A stretch of 64,000 nt of DNA from JAHFUA01 sp963733935 (lineage in GTDB: Bacteria; Acidobacteriota; Terriglobia; Terriglobales; Acidobacteriaceae): assembly GCA_963733935.1 (NCBI GenBank), contig CAVTEQ010000015.1, positions 248,001 through 312,000 of the forward strand, read 5' to 3'. The translations under genes were made by a program, and so were the position numbers. The notes under the pieces are model-generated. The model saw nothing but the letters and a program-made list of their open reading frames with translations. It made no database searches and had not been told where the DNA came from. The stretch's first letter is position 1. Each line of letters opens with the position of its first letter. This document shows positions 9,131 to 18,588 of this stretch, one piece after another.

Positions 9131-10609
9131 CTATTTGCGTGGCGAGACCTCGCTCGTATCGAGCGCGACGGCGCGGGAGGCATCGCGGGCAGGCGCCTGT
9201 CCCGCCGGATGCAGCGTCTTAAGGAATGCCACCAGCGCAGTCGTCTCCGCCGGACTCAGATTTTTTCCGTAGGCCGGCATGTTGCCTCCGCCCTGGATCA
9301 CCTGGCGAATAAGCTGATCCTCGGTGAGGCGCAACGCTACTCGATCGAGCGCGGGCCCCCGCTTTCCGCCCTGCTCATCGAGCGAATGGCAGTTGTGACA
9401 CTGCTTCGCCTGGAACACGAGTGCACCCCGGCGCTCGAGCGCAGTCCGGCCATCGAGATATTGGGTGGGGATCGGCAGGCTGCTCCACGCGTCCATCACG
9501 GGACTCCAGGGCGTATGCTCGCCTAAGTGCGTCAGAGTGCCGAGGGCAACTGCGATCATTAGGATAGTGAGCACGGCGATCGGCCTGCGCTTCCAGCTCT
9601 TCTCCCCTTCGCCTGCAACGAAGGGAAGTGCCAGCAGTACGATAATTGCAACGGCGGGGCCAATCAGCAGGATGGGCGTCTCAGCGGACGGCGGTAGGAA
9701 GGACAGCAGCGCGTACAGCCACAGGAAAAAGAAATCGGGATGCGGAGAGGTCTGAATGATTGTCGGGTCAGGCTGGCCGCCCGGGCCAAAGGGGCCGAAT
9801 AACACCGCACAGACTGCGATCGCAAGAAGGACGAAGCCGGAGAACAGTACGTCCTTCCAAACCGCATACGGAACGAATGGAATGCCATCCTTGTGTGTCC
9901 GCTCGCGATACTCATCGAGGTACGTGGCGCGGCGCACGATACGTCCGGGCATGGGCCATTCGTTAATTCCCAGCTTCAACACCATCAGCAAATGCACGCC
10001 AACAAACGCAATCAGCAATCCCGGGATAACGAACACGTGCAGAGCGAAGAACCGCGAGAGGGTTGCGCCGGCGATGATCGGCCCGCCCAGCATCAGGCTG
10101 ACAGCCCAGGGCCCGATGATTGGAACCCGGCTCGCAATCGACGCCCCAATGCCCAGCCCCCAGTAGGCATCCTGGTCGAATCGCAACACCTGGCCGGTAA
10201 ATGCCATGCCCAGCGTCATCAAGAGAAGAAACACGCCTACAATCCAGGTGAGCTCTCTCGGAAACTTGTACGCTCCGAAGAGAAAGACCTGCACCATGTG
10301 GATCAGGACAATGGCAACCATGAAATTCGAGCCCCAGCCATGCAAAGCTCGAATGAACCAGCCCAGAGAAACAGCGTGATTGAGCACCTGCAGACTGCTC
10401 CACGCTTCTCCGGCGGATGGCACATAGATGAGCGCAAGCAGAATCCCGGTAACGACCTGCAGCATAAAGACCGTCAGTGCGGCGCTGCCGAACACATAAA
10501 ACCAGCTCGAAGTTTCCCGCGGAACGGGGTGCTCGACAGTTTCGCGGATAGACTTGCCAACCTGCAGCCTCTGGTCGAACCAGGCGCCAACTTCTTCGAT
10601 TAGGCGCAT
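9131..10609 (-). CDS. cytochrome b fused to a C-terminal cytochrome c domain
   Basis: Quinol-oxidising core subunit of a bc-type complex. The first 230 residues are the cytochrome b N-domain with paired heme ligands in HGWGSNFMVAIVLIH and FALHVFVIPGLLIAFVGVH. The following helices match the b6f subunit IV part. The Qo motif normally written PEWY reads PDFF (HPDFFFLWLY). A monoheme cytochrome c domain is fused at the end, with CHNCH at residues 404-408 and a likely methionine ligand in NMPAYG. The start overlaps the Rieske stop by ten bases. The fusion would let electrons leave the complex without a separate c1 subunit. Confidence 0.92.
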   Translation of the reverse strand: MRLIEEVGAWFDQRLQVGKSIRETVEHPVPRETSSWFYVFGSAALTVFMLQVVTGILLALIYVPSAGEAWSSLQVLNHAVSLGWFIRALHGWGSNFMVAIVLIHMVQVFLFGAYKFPRELTWIVGVFLLLMTLGMAFTGQVLRFDQDAYWGLGIGASIASRVPIIGPWAVSLMLGGPIIAGATLSRFFALHVFVIPGLLIAFVGVHLLMVLKLGINEWPMPGRIVRRATYLDEYRERTHKDGIPFVPYAVWKDVLFSGFVLLAIAVCAVLFGPFGPGGQPDPTIIQTSPHPDFFFLWLYALLSFLPPSAETPILLIGPAVAIIVLLALPFVAGEGEKSWKRRPIAVLTILMIAVALGTLTHLGEHTPWSPVMDAWSSLPIPTQYLDGRTALERRGALVFQAKQCHNCHSLDEQGGKRGPALDRVALRLTEDQLIRQVIQGGGNMPAYGKNLSPAETTALVAFLKTLHPAGQAPARDASRAVALDTSEVSPRK

Positions 10610-11145
10610 ATCGTTCTAGCTCCCGCCTTGTCTGCCACCGGCTGGCCGGGCGTCGGCAGTTCGCCGGCTTTGATAAAGAGGTTTCCTTCTTCAATCTTGT
10701 AGTGGTATTGAAACAGTCCGCGCTCCGGAGGCCCGGAGGCACGCGAGCCATCCTGGTAGTACGCGCCACCGTGGCAGGGGCACAGGAAAAGGTTCGACTC
10801 GGGAAACCAGCGGACCGGGCATCCCAGGTGCGCACAATTTATGGCAAAAACCTGGAAATTCTTGTCGTCCAGATTTCGAACCCAGCAGACGACATCCGCG
10901 GTTTGACCATCCCAGGGATTGACGACCGGATTGCGATAAGTAGCCAGACGAGTCTGGCCGGCGGGAAACTGCCCGAGACTACCGAGAGAGAGCCACGACT
11001 CATAACCCACCTTGCGTTCGCGGATGACAGGCGAAAAAAGATAACGCACGATCGGGACTCCCAGAGCCACGCCGACAAACGCGTTAAACAGCAACCCGAT
11101 CTTCATCAGCAAGGCCCGTCTTGACATACTGTTTTCTTCACTCAT
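10600..11145 (-). CDS. Rieske [2Fe-2S] protein of the bc complex
   Basis: 181 residues with one N-terminal membrane anchor (about 12-38) and the Rieske fold. Cluster ligands are C104-x-H106 (CAHLGC) and C122-x-x-H125 (CPCHGG). The disulfide cysteines C109 and C124 are present, as in high-potential quinol-oxidising complexes. It takes electrons from quinol at the Qo site and passes them to cytochrome c. The start is coupled to the diheme cytochrome gene by an ATGA overlap at 11142-11145, and the end overlaps the cytochrome b start. Confidence 0.94.
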   Translation of the reverse strand: MSEENSMSRRALLMKIGLLFNAFVGVALGVPIVRYLFSPVIRERKVGYESWLSLGSLGQFPAGQTRLATYRNPVVNPWDGQTADVVCWVRNLDDKNFQVFAINCAHLGCPVRWFPESNLFLCPCHGGAYYQDGSRASGPPERGLFQYHYKIEEGNLFIKAGELPTPGQPVADKAGARTICA

Positions 11146-11879
11146 TGAATTCCTCCCGCCGCCCGCTTCGAGGCCGAGCTCGGATACGGCTGGCCCGGAA
11201 TCGCGAGCCGCTGCGAAGCCAGCCAGGCCACGACATCAGAGACTTCCTGCTCCGACAGGGGTCTACCCGGTATGTCACCACGCCAGTCCGGGGCCCCCTG
11301 CGCAGGCCGCCCAAGAATCACATTCAATCGGAGCTCCTGATCGCTCACCAGGGCGAGGTAAGATCCATCCACAATCGAGGTGGCTTTGCCTCCGCGGCCC
11401 TCCACGCCGTGGCAGGAGGCGCAGTACGTTCGATAGACCTCGGCGCCACGTTGCGGATCGCCGGCAGCTTGCGCCGTAAAGGACGGAGGGGTCACCCCGC
11501 GGAGAGCGTCGGGCTTTGCCCAGGACCGGATTCCACGCACCAGGGCATCGATCTGTTTATCGGTAAGCATCCCCCCGGCACTTTGAGCGAACGCCGGCAT
11601 CGGAGTGCCGCGCACCCCGCCGGTGGCCGTGCGGCGAATCGTGGCATCGTCCACAATGGCGAGGAACACGGGATCGGCAAGCGCGATAGCCGCGCCTCCT
11701 CGTCCTTGGGCACCGTGACAGCCCGCGCAGTTTTCTGCGTACAAGGTGCCAAATTCCAAGACCTCGTTCGGCGCCACCGTCTCCGAGCCTTGCCGTGGCT
11801 GGCCGTGCGGAGAGCTGCAACCCGAGAGCAGCGTCATGCCAAGCACCGCGAACGCGCATAGATATCGAAGGGATCTCAC
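11142..11879 (-). CDS. diheme cytochrome c lipoprotein
   Basis: 245 residues with a signal peptide ending in the lipobox LLSG-C21, so it is probably anchored to the outer face of the cytoplasmic membrane. It has two cytochrome c domains: heme sites C51-x-x-C54-H55 (CAGCH) and C153-x-x-C156-H157 (CASCH). Each is followed by a possible distal methionine (GTPMPAFAQS for the first). It lies between the oxidase genes and the Rieske gene, which suggests it shuttles electrons from the bc complex to subunit II of the oxidase. ATGA overlaps on both sides show tight coupling. Confidence 0.9.
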   Translation of the reverse strand: MRSLRYLCAFAVLGMTLLSGCSSPHGQPRQGSETVAPNEVLEFGTLYAENCAGCHGAQGRGGAAIALADPVFLAIVDDATIRRTATGGVRGTPMPAFAQSAGGMLTDKQIDALVRGIRSWAKPDALRGVTPPSFTAQAAGDPQRGAEVYRTYCASCHGVEGRGGKATSIVDGSYLALVSDQELRLNVILGRPAQGAPDWRGDIPGRPLSEQEVSDVVAWLASQRLAIPGQPYPSSASKRAAGGIQ

Positions 11880-12754
11880 GGACGTTTCTCTCCGCTTTCT
11901 CGTGGTGGCATTATCCCTGGAGCTTCAATTCCTGCGCGCATGGCAAAGGGCATATTCTCGCGCGTCGTCACACGCGACTGGCGTATGACGACGATGCCGG
12001 CGACAATGCCGAAGGCCACTTGCGACGCCGTAAACCAGAGCCAGTCAATGTGGCTCGCCAGCAAAGGATTCAGCAGGCCCATCATCGTGTACAGCAGTCC
12101 AGACCACAACACCGGGGCGATCAGGCCGCCGAGCACGATAGGCCGCCGCGCGAACATGGGAAGCATCGCGCCATAGAGCAATCCCACCAGCGTGGACACA
12201 AGACCGTGCAGAAACACTGCAATCACGAAGCTCTCCGCGTGAAATGAATTCAGTTGTGCCGGTGCGAGTTTCAGCGATTGTGCGTAGACAGCCGCGGCAA
12301 GCAGATTGATGGGATACCAGATGCTCCCGGCCTTTAGTACCCCGTAGGCACACGCCAACACAGCCATCGCTACGGCTCCGGCCCATCCGCCCTTCACACC
12401 TGCTGATATCGGATACGTGTGGACGGGAAGCCAGGCGCGCACCTGCTCCGGCGCAACCGCGACCGGAAAACGTTCGACCACGCTGCGCTTGGTGGTTACG
12501 CGAAGATCCTCCGGCACGATCGGCACCGCTACTTCATGCTCGTGAGGTAATACTTCCCGGAACCAGCCGACGCAACCCGCCACCGCCAGCACGGCGCCGA
12601 GTATGCTGACCGACACATCCGTAAGCAGGCCCGCAAACAGTAACGTAAATCCAAAAGCCAGCACGAGAGGCCACGCCGTCGGTGCGGGCACTTCGAGTTC
12701 GCCCGGAGTCCGGGGATTTTGGCCCATCTGTTGCGCGGATAGAGTCGTTGCCAT
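11876..12754 (-). CDS. multi-pass membrane protein of the oxidase cluster, unknown
   Basis: 292 residues. The first 75 residues have two hydrophobic segments and then WFREVLPHEHEV, which recalls small subunit IV-type proteins of aa3 oxidases. The rest has about five or six more membrane helices with no motif I can name (YPINLLAAAVYAQS, FLHGLVSTLVGLLYGAML). It is coupled by ATGA to the diheme cytochrome downstream and lies nine bases after subunit III. The position suggests an accessory or assembly subunit of a joint bc-caa3 complex. A specific function is not known. Confidence 0.7.
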   Translation of the reverse strand: MATTLSAQQMGQNPRTPGELEVPAPTAWPLVLAFGFTLLFAGLLTDVSVSILGAVLAVAGCVGWFREVLPHEHEVAVPIVPEDLRVTTKRSVVERFPVAVAPEQVRAWLPVHTYPISAGVKGGWAGAVAMAVLACAYGVLKAGSIWYPINLLAAAVYAQSLKLAPAQLNSFHAESFVIAVFLHGLVSTLVGLLYGAMLPMFARRPIVLGGLIAPVLWSGLLYTMMGLLNPLLASHIDWLWFTASQVAFGIVAGIVVIRQSRVTTRENMPFAMRAGIEAPGIMPPRESGEKRP

Positions 12755-12763
12755 TTCTTCTCC

Positions 12764-13360
12764 TCAGCGCCCAAGAACGTAAACAACGGTGAAAACTACG
12801 ACCCACACGCTATCCACAAAATGCCAGTACAAAGAAAGCACCTCGACGCGAGCGGACTGATCCGGGCCGACACGGCCAGCCAGACCGAAGATGAGCACGA
12901 TGCAGAGCATGACCAGGCCTGCAGTAACGTGAAAAGCGTGCAGTCCGACCAGCGAGTAGTAGGTTGTTCCAAAGAGGTTGGTGGAGATGGTCAGCCCGTG
13001 TTCGTAGATCAGCCGGTGCCATTCCCGGCCGGTGCCATACAGAAAGAGGCCGCCGAGAACGATTGTGAGCAGCCATAGAACCAGGAACGCGCCTCGCTTG
13101 CTACGCTCCAGAAACTTTCCCGCGAAGTGGATGGTGAGGCTGCTGGACAGCAGACAGATCGTGAAGAAAATGGGCACCTCAAGCACTTCGCGCGGAGTCG
13201 GTCCGGTGAGGCTCTTCCCCACATAGAAGAGATAGGCAACGACGAAAATCGTAAAGATGGCCGACTCGGCGATGATGAGACACGCCATGCCGACCTTGCC
13301 CCGATACGGAAGCGTCCAGGTTTCGGGCGTTGCGGGCAGCGGGGCCGTGATTGCGCTCAT
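12764..13360 (-). CDS. ctaE: cytochrome c oxidase subunit III
   Basis: 198-residue heme-copper oxidase subunit III with five predicted helices. Family features are GMACLIIAESAIFTIFVVAYLFY at the start, REWHRLIYEHGLTISTNLFGTTYYSLVGLHAFHVTAGL in pieces in the middle, and LYWHFVDSVWVVVFTVVYV at the end. It carries no redox centre and stabilises subunit I and its proton channels. It follows subunit I after 12 bases. Confidence 0.93.
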   Translation of the reverse strand: MSAITAPLPATPETWTLPYRGKVGMACLIIAESAIFTIFVVAYLFYVGKSLTGPTPREVLEVPIFFTICLLSSSLTIHFAGKFLERSKRGAFLVLWLLTIVLGGLFLYGTGREWHRLIYEHGLTISTNLFGTTYYSLVGLHAFHVTAGLVMLCIVLIFGLAGRVGPDQSARVEVLSLYWHFVDSVWVVVFTVVYVLGR

Positions 13361-13372
13361 GGATTGATTCCT

Positions 13373-15046
13373 TCACTCATAGCGGCTGTCCGGATCTTCC
13401 GGATGTTTCAGGTCCCACAACGGCCGGCGGCTGGCGACTGTCGGGATAACAGCAAAGTTGTAGGCCGGGGGCGGCGAACTCACCGACCATTCGAGAGTCC
13501 ATGCGTCCCAGGGATCATTCCCAGCTTTCGGTCCCTTGAAATATGAACGAACAAGGTTCCATACAAACACCAGGATGGCGATGCCCTGGATAAACGCGCC
13601 GATGGTGATGATCAAGTTCAGGGTGTCCCAACCACGGCCAGGCTCGTAGGTGTAGATGCGACGCGGCATGCCGAGCAGCCCGGGAATGTGCATCGTGTCA
13701 AATGTCATGTGAAAGCCGAACAGGAACAGCCAGAAATGCAGTTTGCCCAGGGTTTCGCTCAGCATTTTTCCGGTGATTTTCGGGTACCAGTAATAAAATG
13801 CGGCAAAGAGGGCAAACAGAATTCCGCCCACGATCACATAGTGAAAGTGCGCCACGACAAAGTACGAGAGGCTGAGCTGCCAATCAAAGGGCGCTGAGGC
13901 CAGCATGATACCGGTGAGGCCGGCGATCAAAAACTGAAACAGAAACCCGATGCAGAACAGCATCGGCGTCTTGAACTGGATCTTCCCACCCCACATGGTG
14001 CCGAGCCAGTTGAAGATTTTGATTCCCGTCGGAATACCTACAACCATCGACGTGATCGTGAAAAAGCTGTTGGCGTAGGAGCTCATCCCAATCGTAAACA
14101 TGTGGTGCGCCCACACGCTCATGCTCACGAAGGCGATACAAACCGTGGCCCCGACCATGACCGGATAACCGAAAATCGGTTTTCGGGAAAATACCGGAAC
14201 GATTTCTGACATGAAAGCGAAGCAAGGAATAATCAGGATGTACACCTCCGGATGCCCGAATATCCAGAAGAAATGCATCCAGAGTGAGGCTGACCCGCCC
14301 GCCTGGGTATCGAAAAAGTGGCCGCCCAAGTACCGATCTATTAGCAACATGATCTGCGCCGCCGATAGAGGCGTAATCGCGATCAGAACCATTCCGGACA
14401 TCACCAGGTTGAGCCACGCCAGCAGAGGCATGCGGCCGAGGTGCATACCGGGGCATCGCATGCAAAGAATGGTGGCAATGATGTTGATGGCGGAAGCGAT
14501 AGTGCCAAAGCCCGCCACCAACACCGCAATGGTCCAGTAGTCCGAGCTGTGGCCGGGCGCAAACGCCCGCGCGGTCAGGGGAGCGTATGCCCACCATCCA
14601 ACGTCCGGTGCGTTGCCGGCGCCGTACAGCCCGCTTCCACCCAGAAAGCTGAAGTACAGCAAAACCCCGCCCAGCGCTGTCAGCCAGAAACCGAACGCAT
14701 TCAACCGTGGAAACGCCATGTCCCGCGCTCCGATCATCAGGGGGACCAGATAGTTCGCAAACCCGAACAGGACGGGAATGGCCACGAAGAAAATCATGGT
14801 CGTGCCATGCATGGTGAACATGCGGTTGAAGACCTGCGGCGAAACAAAGTCGTTGTGCGGACGCATCAACTGAATGCGGATGATGGTCGCTTCGAGTCCG
14901 CCGATGACGAGGAAGATCAGAGCGTAAAGAATGTAAAGAATGCCCAGCCGCTTGTGATCAACCGTGGTCACCCACTGGTGGAGCGTCTCGACCCATGGCC
15001 GTCCGCCAACCTGCACGTTTGGAATGGCCATTGCATCCGATGACAT
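13373..15046 (-). CDS. ctaD: cytochrome c oxidase subunit I
   Basis: 557-residue catalytic subunit reducing O2 at the heme a3-CuB site. Visible landmarks are TMHGTTMIFFVAIPVL (low-spin heme ligand His), HFFWIFGHPEVYILIIP (CuB ligand His and the cross-linked Tyr of the K-channel, A-type signature), WAHHMFTIGM (two CuB histidines) and VVAHFHYVIVGG (the heme ligand pair). This puts it in A-type oxidases. It sits between subunits II and III as in caa3 operons. Confidence 0.95.
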   Translation of the reverse strand: MSSDAMAIPNVQVGGRPWVETLHQWVTTVDHKRLGILYILYALIFLVIGGLEATIIRIQLMRPHNDFVSPQVFNRMFTMHGTTMIFFVAIPVLFGFANYLVPLMIGARDMAFPRLNAFGFWLTALGGVLLYFSFLGGSGLYGAGNAPDVGWWAYAPLTARAFAPGHSSDYWTIAVLVAGFGTIASAINIIATILCMRCPGMHLGRMPLLAWLNLVMSGMVLIAITPLSAAQIMLLIDRYLGGHFFDTQAGGSASLWMHFFWIFGHPEVYILIIPCFAFMSEIVPVFSRKPIFGYPVMVGATVCIAFVSMSVWAHHMFTIGMSSYANSFFTITSMVVGIPTGIKIFNWLGTMWGGKIQFKTPMLFCIGFLFQFLIAGLTGIMLASAPFDWQLSLSYFVVAHFHYVIVGGILFALFAAFYYWYPKITGKMLSETLGKLHFWLFLFGFHMTFDTMHIPGLLGMPRRIYTYEPGRGWDTLNLIITIGAFIQGIAILVFVWNLVRSYFKGPKAGNDPWDAWTLEWSVSSPPPAYNFAVIPTVASRRPLWDLKHPEDPDSRYE

Positions 15047-15067
15047 AGCTGGCTCCCAATCCTTCGG

Positions 15068-16129
15068 CTACCGAAGCGTCTCCAGATAACGCACGAGTGC
15101 GTCCAGATCCGCGTCGTTTAGTTTCATGGCCGGCATCAGCGACCCGGGTTTAATGGCGTCCGGGTTCTGGACCCACAGACGCAGTTTTTCCGTCGTATTC
15201 TCGGCAGCGCCCGACGCGATGGTGCGACGGCTCATCAAGTGCGTAAGATCCGGACCGAAGCGCCCGGTCGCGGGCGTGCCGCTGATCGCGTGACAGTTGA
15301 TGCATGCGGTCGTTTCGAACACGCGCCTGCCGGCGATCGCCTTTTCGTCCTGAGCCGCGGGCTGCTGCTGGGCGCGAACCCACGCGTCAAAATCTTCCCG
15401 GCTGTCCACCGACACGCGCAGAAGCATCTTGGCGTGCTGCGTCCCGCAATACTGCGCGCACTGGCCGAGAAAAATGCCCGTACGGTGCGGGTCCATCCAC
15501 ATGCTGTTCGGATGGTTCGGAATCAAGTCAGTCTTGCCCGCAAGCTGCGGGATCCAGAAACTATGGTCGGTGTCGGCGGAAAGCAACTTCAAGAATGTGG
15601 GCGTAGGCCGTGCGGGGTCGCTCACCGGAATGTGCAGCTCGTTGGCGGTGACGATCCCGAGCTTTGGATAGCGAAACTCCCACCAGAACTGGTGCCCGAT
15701 GGCGGTGACCTCTACGGCCGTCGCAGGCATTGGAGCATCCTGGACCGCGTGGATGACCCGGGCCGTCGCCAGAAACAACACGACCACAATCAGGACAGGA
15801 ATGACCGTCCAGGCCAGTTCAATCTGTGTGCTCCCGTACACCTGGGCTGGCTCGCGGTCAGCATTCACCGCCGTGGCACGGAACTTCACCACGGAGTAGA
15901 CCAGCAAAGTAAAGACGACGACGAAGATGATTCCCGTGATGGCAAGCACAAACATAGACAAATCAAAAATCGACTTGGCCGGCGTGGACTCGGGCGCGAA
16001 GATATTCGTGAGGCCCGTTGAAGGAGCCTTGGACTCGGCGGCCATCACCGCAGGCACGGACCAGAACAAGAACGCGATTATCTGAAGCGCGCTCACTGGG
16101 TTCGAGTTTTTTTTGCGCCGCATTTGCAT
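15068..16129 (-). CDS. ctaC: cytochrome c oxidase subunit II with fused cytochrome c (caa3)
   Basis: 353 residues: signal/anchor, two membrane helices (about 45-120), a cupredoxin domain and a C-terminal cytochrome c. The CuA ligands are in GQCAQYCGTQHAKM (two Cys, His, Met), with the upstream His in the WEFRYP region. The heme motif C276-x-x-C279-H280 (CINCH) and a likely Met ligand in SLMPAMKL define a caa3-type oxidase that accepts electrons directly. It is the first gene of the respiratory operon, 31 bases after glgX, so it may share transcripts with the sugar operon upstream. Confidence 0.94.
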   Translation of the reverse strand: MQMRRKKNSNPVSALQIIAFLFWSVPAVMAAESKAPSTGLTNIFAPESTPAKSIFDLSMFVLAITGIIFVVVFTLLVYSVVKFRATAVNADREPAQVYGSTQIELAWTVIPVLIVVVLFLATARVIHAVQDAPMPATAVEVTAIGHQFWWEFRYPKLGIVTANELHIPVSDPARPTPTFLKLLSADTDHSFWIPQLAGKTDLIPNHPNSMWMDPHRTGIFLGQCAQYCGTQHAKMLLRVSVDSREDFDAWVRAQQQPAAQDEKAIAGRRVFETTACINCHAISGTPATGRFGPDLTHLMSRRTIASGAAENTTEKLRLWVQNPDAIKPGSLMPAMKLNDADLDALVRYLETLR

Positions 16130-16160
16130 TGAGTCAATGCTCCTGTCGCCCTGCCGAGCG

Positions 16161-18308
16161 TCAGATTCTCGTGCCGCTCCTCCGAGGTCGAAGTAAGACC
16201 ACGATCGATCTCGGAGCCACTGCGTATTTCGTCCGCCCTAGAGGCAGACCGCGGTCCGAGAAATCGTCGGGACTCGGCAAAGCCGTATCCACGATTCTCC
16301 GCCACTCCTGCGCTGTACCTTCCTGGACTTGAAACTCCAACTCTTCCCAGTACGCATTAATCATCACGTAGATGTCATCGTCGCCCTGGGAAGCGCCGTG
16401 CAGGCAGAACGCCAGGCTGCGAGAGTCGTGGGAGAAATCGACCGTCGGACCGGCGCCGTACCAGGAGACATCCTCCCGCCAGAACCTGCTGCGGCCCAGA
16501 GCAGGGTGAGTTTTTCGAAACGCAATCATGTTCTTGAAGAACCGAAATATGTCCTGATTCGCCCGGAGTTGCTTCCAGTCAAGCCATCCAGTTTCGTTGT
16601 CCTGGTTATAGGGATTGTTGTTGCCGAACTGCGTGTTCAGGAATTCATCCCCAGTTCGAAACATTGGGGTCCCGTTCGACAGCAGCAGCAAGCAGCAGAA
16701 ATTCTTAACCTGCTTCCGGCGCAGCGACTGCACCTCCGATAGCACGACTTCGTCCCCTTCGTACCCGCAGTTCCAACTGTAGTTGTCGTCCATGCCATCC
16801 TGGTTGTTGTGACCATTGGCCCAGTTTCGCTTGCGGTCGTAGGAGACAAGATCGTAAAGAGTGAAGCCGTCGTGGGAAGTTACATAGTTCACGCTCTGGT
16901 AGGCGTGATAAGCATCGGCGCGAGTATCAGGAAAGAGGTCATCGCTGCCATAGATGCGCTGCATCAGGTCCGGAACCATCCCTGGGTCGCTCTTAACGAA
17001 ACGGCGAATATCGTCGCGAAACCGTCCGTTCCACTGCAGCCAGGTCAGGCCTGGGAATCCGCTGCCGAGCTGATAAGCGCCTGTGTCCCAAGGTTCCGCG
17101 ATCAGACGTAACCGGCTCAACTCCGGATCAGCGGCAATTTCACTGAAGATGGGAGCGTCACCCCAGTTGAGAGATCCATCCGCGTTGCGACTAAAAACTG
17201 ACGCCAGATCAAAGCGGAATCCGTCGATGTGCATCTCTTGTTTCCAATAACGCAAGCTGTCCATCACCATCTTGCGCACGTGCGGCTGGCCGAAGTTCAA
17301 AGTATTGCCCGTGCCGGAATAATTGGCGTAAGGGCTTGCCGGATCGGAGGACAGCATGTAGTAACCAGCGCTGTCGAACCCCTTGAAGCTGTAGATCGGC
17401 CCCCTTTGGTCGCCTTCGCAGGTGTGGTTGTACACGACATCGAGCACCACGCCGATGTCAGCCTGATGCAAGGCTTTCACCATGTGTCGAAATTCAAGAT
17501 GCTGCTCATCATCGTCACGGGTACTCGCGTACTGCGCATGGGGTGCGAAGAAGTTCAAGGGCATGTATCCCCAGTAGTCGCCTTCCTGCGGATCGCGCTG
17601 AAAGATCGGCATCAGTTCGACAACCGTTACCCCGAGCTCCTTCAGATATGGGATCTTTTCCACCAGCCCGGCATAGGTGCCGGCGCGAGATGGATCTACG
17701 CCAGAGTTGGGGTTCTTGGTGAAGCCCTTCACGTGAAGTTCGTAGATGATTGCATCAGACTCGTGATGCGGTGACCGATCTCCGGTCCAGTCAAAACTCG
17801 GCCGGTGACCGGCAAGCACTCCTAAAGGCGCCCGGCCTGCATTTGGTCCCTCCTGCATCGCCAGTTTGCGATCAAAGCCGGGTGGGAAGAAAACGCATTT
17901 CGCATAGGGGTCGAGCAGAACCTTCTGCGGGTCGAAGCTGTGAAGGTAAGAAGAAGTCTCTCCCGACACGGAGTATGCGTAGTAACAAGCCTCACCAATC
18001 TCCGTGAGCGGGATCCTGCAGTGCCATATCCGCCCTGACTTGTTACGCAGAAAATCGAAGCGGAATGTCAGGAGAGGGTTCACCAAATCGGCGGAAGAAT
18101 AGAGCAATAGAGTGACACTCTCCGCATGTTCCGAGTGAACGGCAAAGTTGAAAGCCTGCTCCTCTTCGATCCACGTGACGCCCAGCGGCAATGGACTGCC
18201 CTCAGCCTGCGTCCATGTCGGGCGTTTCGCCGGTGGGGCCGCCGCAGGCTGGGTTGCGTCGTCGGGACCGCCCGCGCCGGCAAGCGCCGTGTGGGCGGAA
18301 TTGGTCAT
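16161..18308 (-). CDS. glgX: glycogen debranching enzyme, GlgX/isoamylase type
   Basis: Hydrolyses alpha-1,6 branches in glycogen or limit dextrins. It has an N-terminal CBM48 domain (LPLGVTWIEEEQAFNFAVHSEHAE in parts) and a GH13 barrel with DVVYNHT, the nucleophile in DGFRFDLA, the acid in AEPWD and the transition-state Asp in VTSHDG. The length of 715 residues fits the family. I chose the ATG at 18308, which has GAGG upstream and removes a 25-residue low-quality extension. It lies in the same orientation as the mutarotase-zwf operon, 280 bases downstream of it, so co-transcription is possible but not certain. Confidence 0.92.
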   Translation of the reverse strand: MTNSAHTALAGAGGPDDATQPAAAPPAKRPTWTQAEGSPLPLGVTWIEEEQAFNFAVHSEHAESVTLLLYSSADLVNPLLTFRFDFLRNKSGRIWHCRIPLTEIGEACYYAYSVSGETSSYLHSFDPQKVLLDPYAKCVFFPPGFDRKLAMQEGPNAGRAPLGVLAGHRPSFDWTGDRSPHHESDAIIYELHVKGFTKNPNSGVDPSRAGTYAGLVEKIPYLKELGVTVVELMPIFQRDPQEGDYWGYMPLNFFAPHAQYASTRDDDEQHLEFRHMVKALHQADIGVVLDVVYNHTCEGDQRGPIYSFKGFDSAGYYMLSSDPASPYANYSGTGNTLNFGQPHVRKMVMDSLRYWKQEMHIDGFRFDLASVFSRNADGSLNWGDAPIFSEIAADPELSRLRLIAEPWDTGAYQLGSGFPGLTWLQWNGRFRDDIRRFVKSDPGMVPDLMQRIYGSDDLFPDTRADAYHAYQSVNYVTSHDGFTLYDLVSYDRKRNWANGHNNQDGMDDNYSWNCGYEGDEVVLSEVQSLRRKQVKNFCCLLLLSNGTPMFRTGDEFLNTQFGNNNPYNQDNETGWLDWKQLRANQDIFRFFKNMIAFRKTHPALGRSRFWREDVSWYGAGPTVDFSHDSRSLAFCLHGASQGDDDIYVMINAYWEELEFQVQEGTAQEWRRIVDTALPSPDDFSDRGLPLGRTKYAVAPRSIVVLLRPRRSGTRI

Positions 18309-18588
18309 GCTGCCTCGCTGTAATCGGTCATTTTCGGCAATTACACTTTTTCCGACCACACCCCACCGACCCCCGCGCGGCATCCAGTCGCCGTTTGGCG
18401 GGAATCTGCATTTGCCATTCCAAGTCTGGTAAGCATCGGGCTGGCACGTGCCCCCGGTGGATCAATCAGTTAGTCACGAGCCCCGCCTTCAGGCAATGAC
18501 CGGAGTTTGTCAGATGCCAATTGCTCGCCACGGAGCCAATTTCTTGACAGGCAGAGACCATCATTCCTCCAGGAACAGGTCGGTGAAT

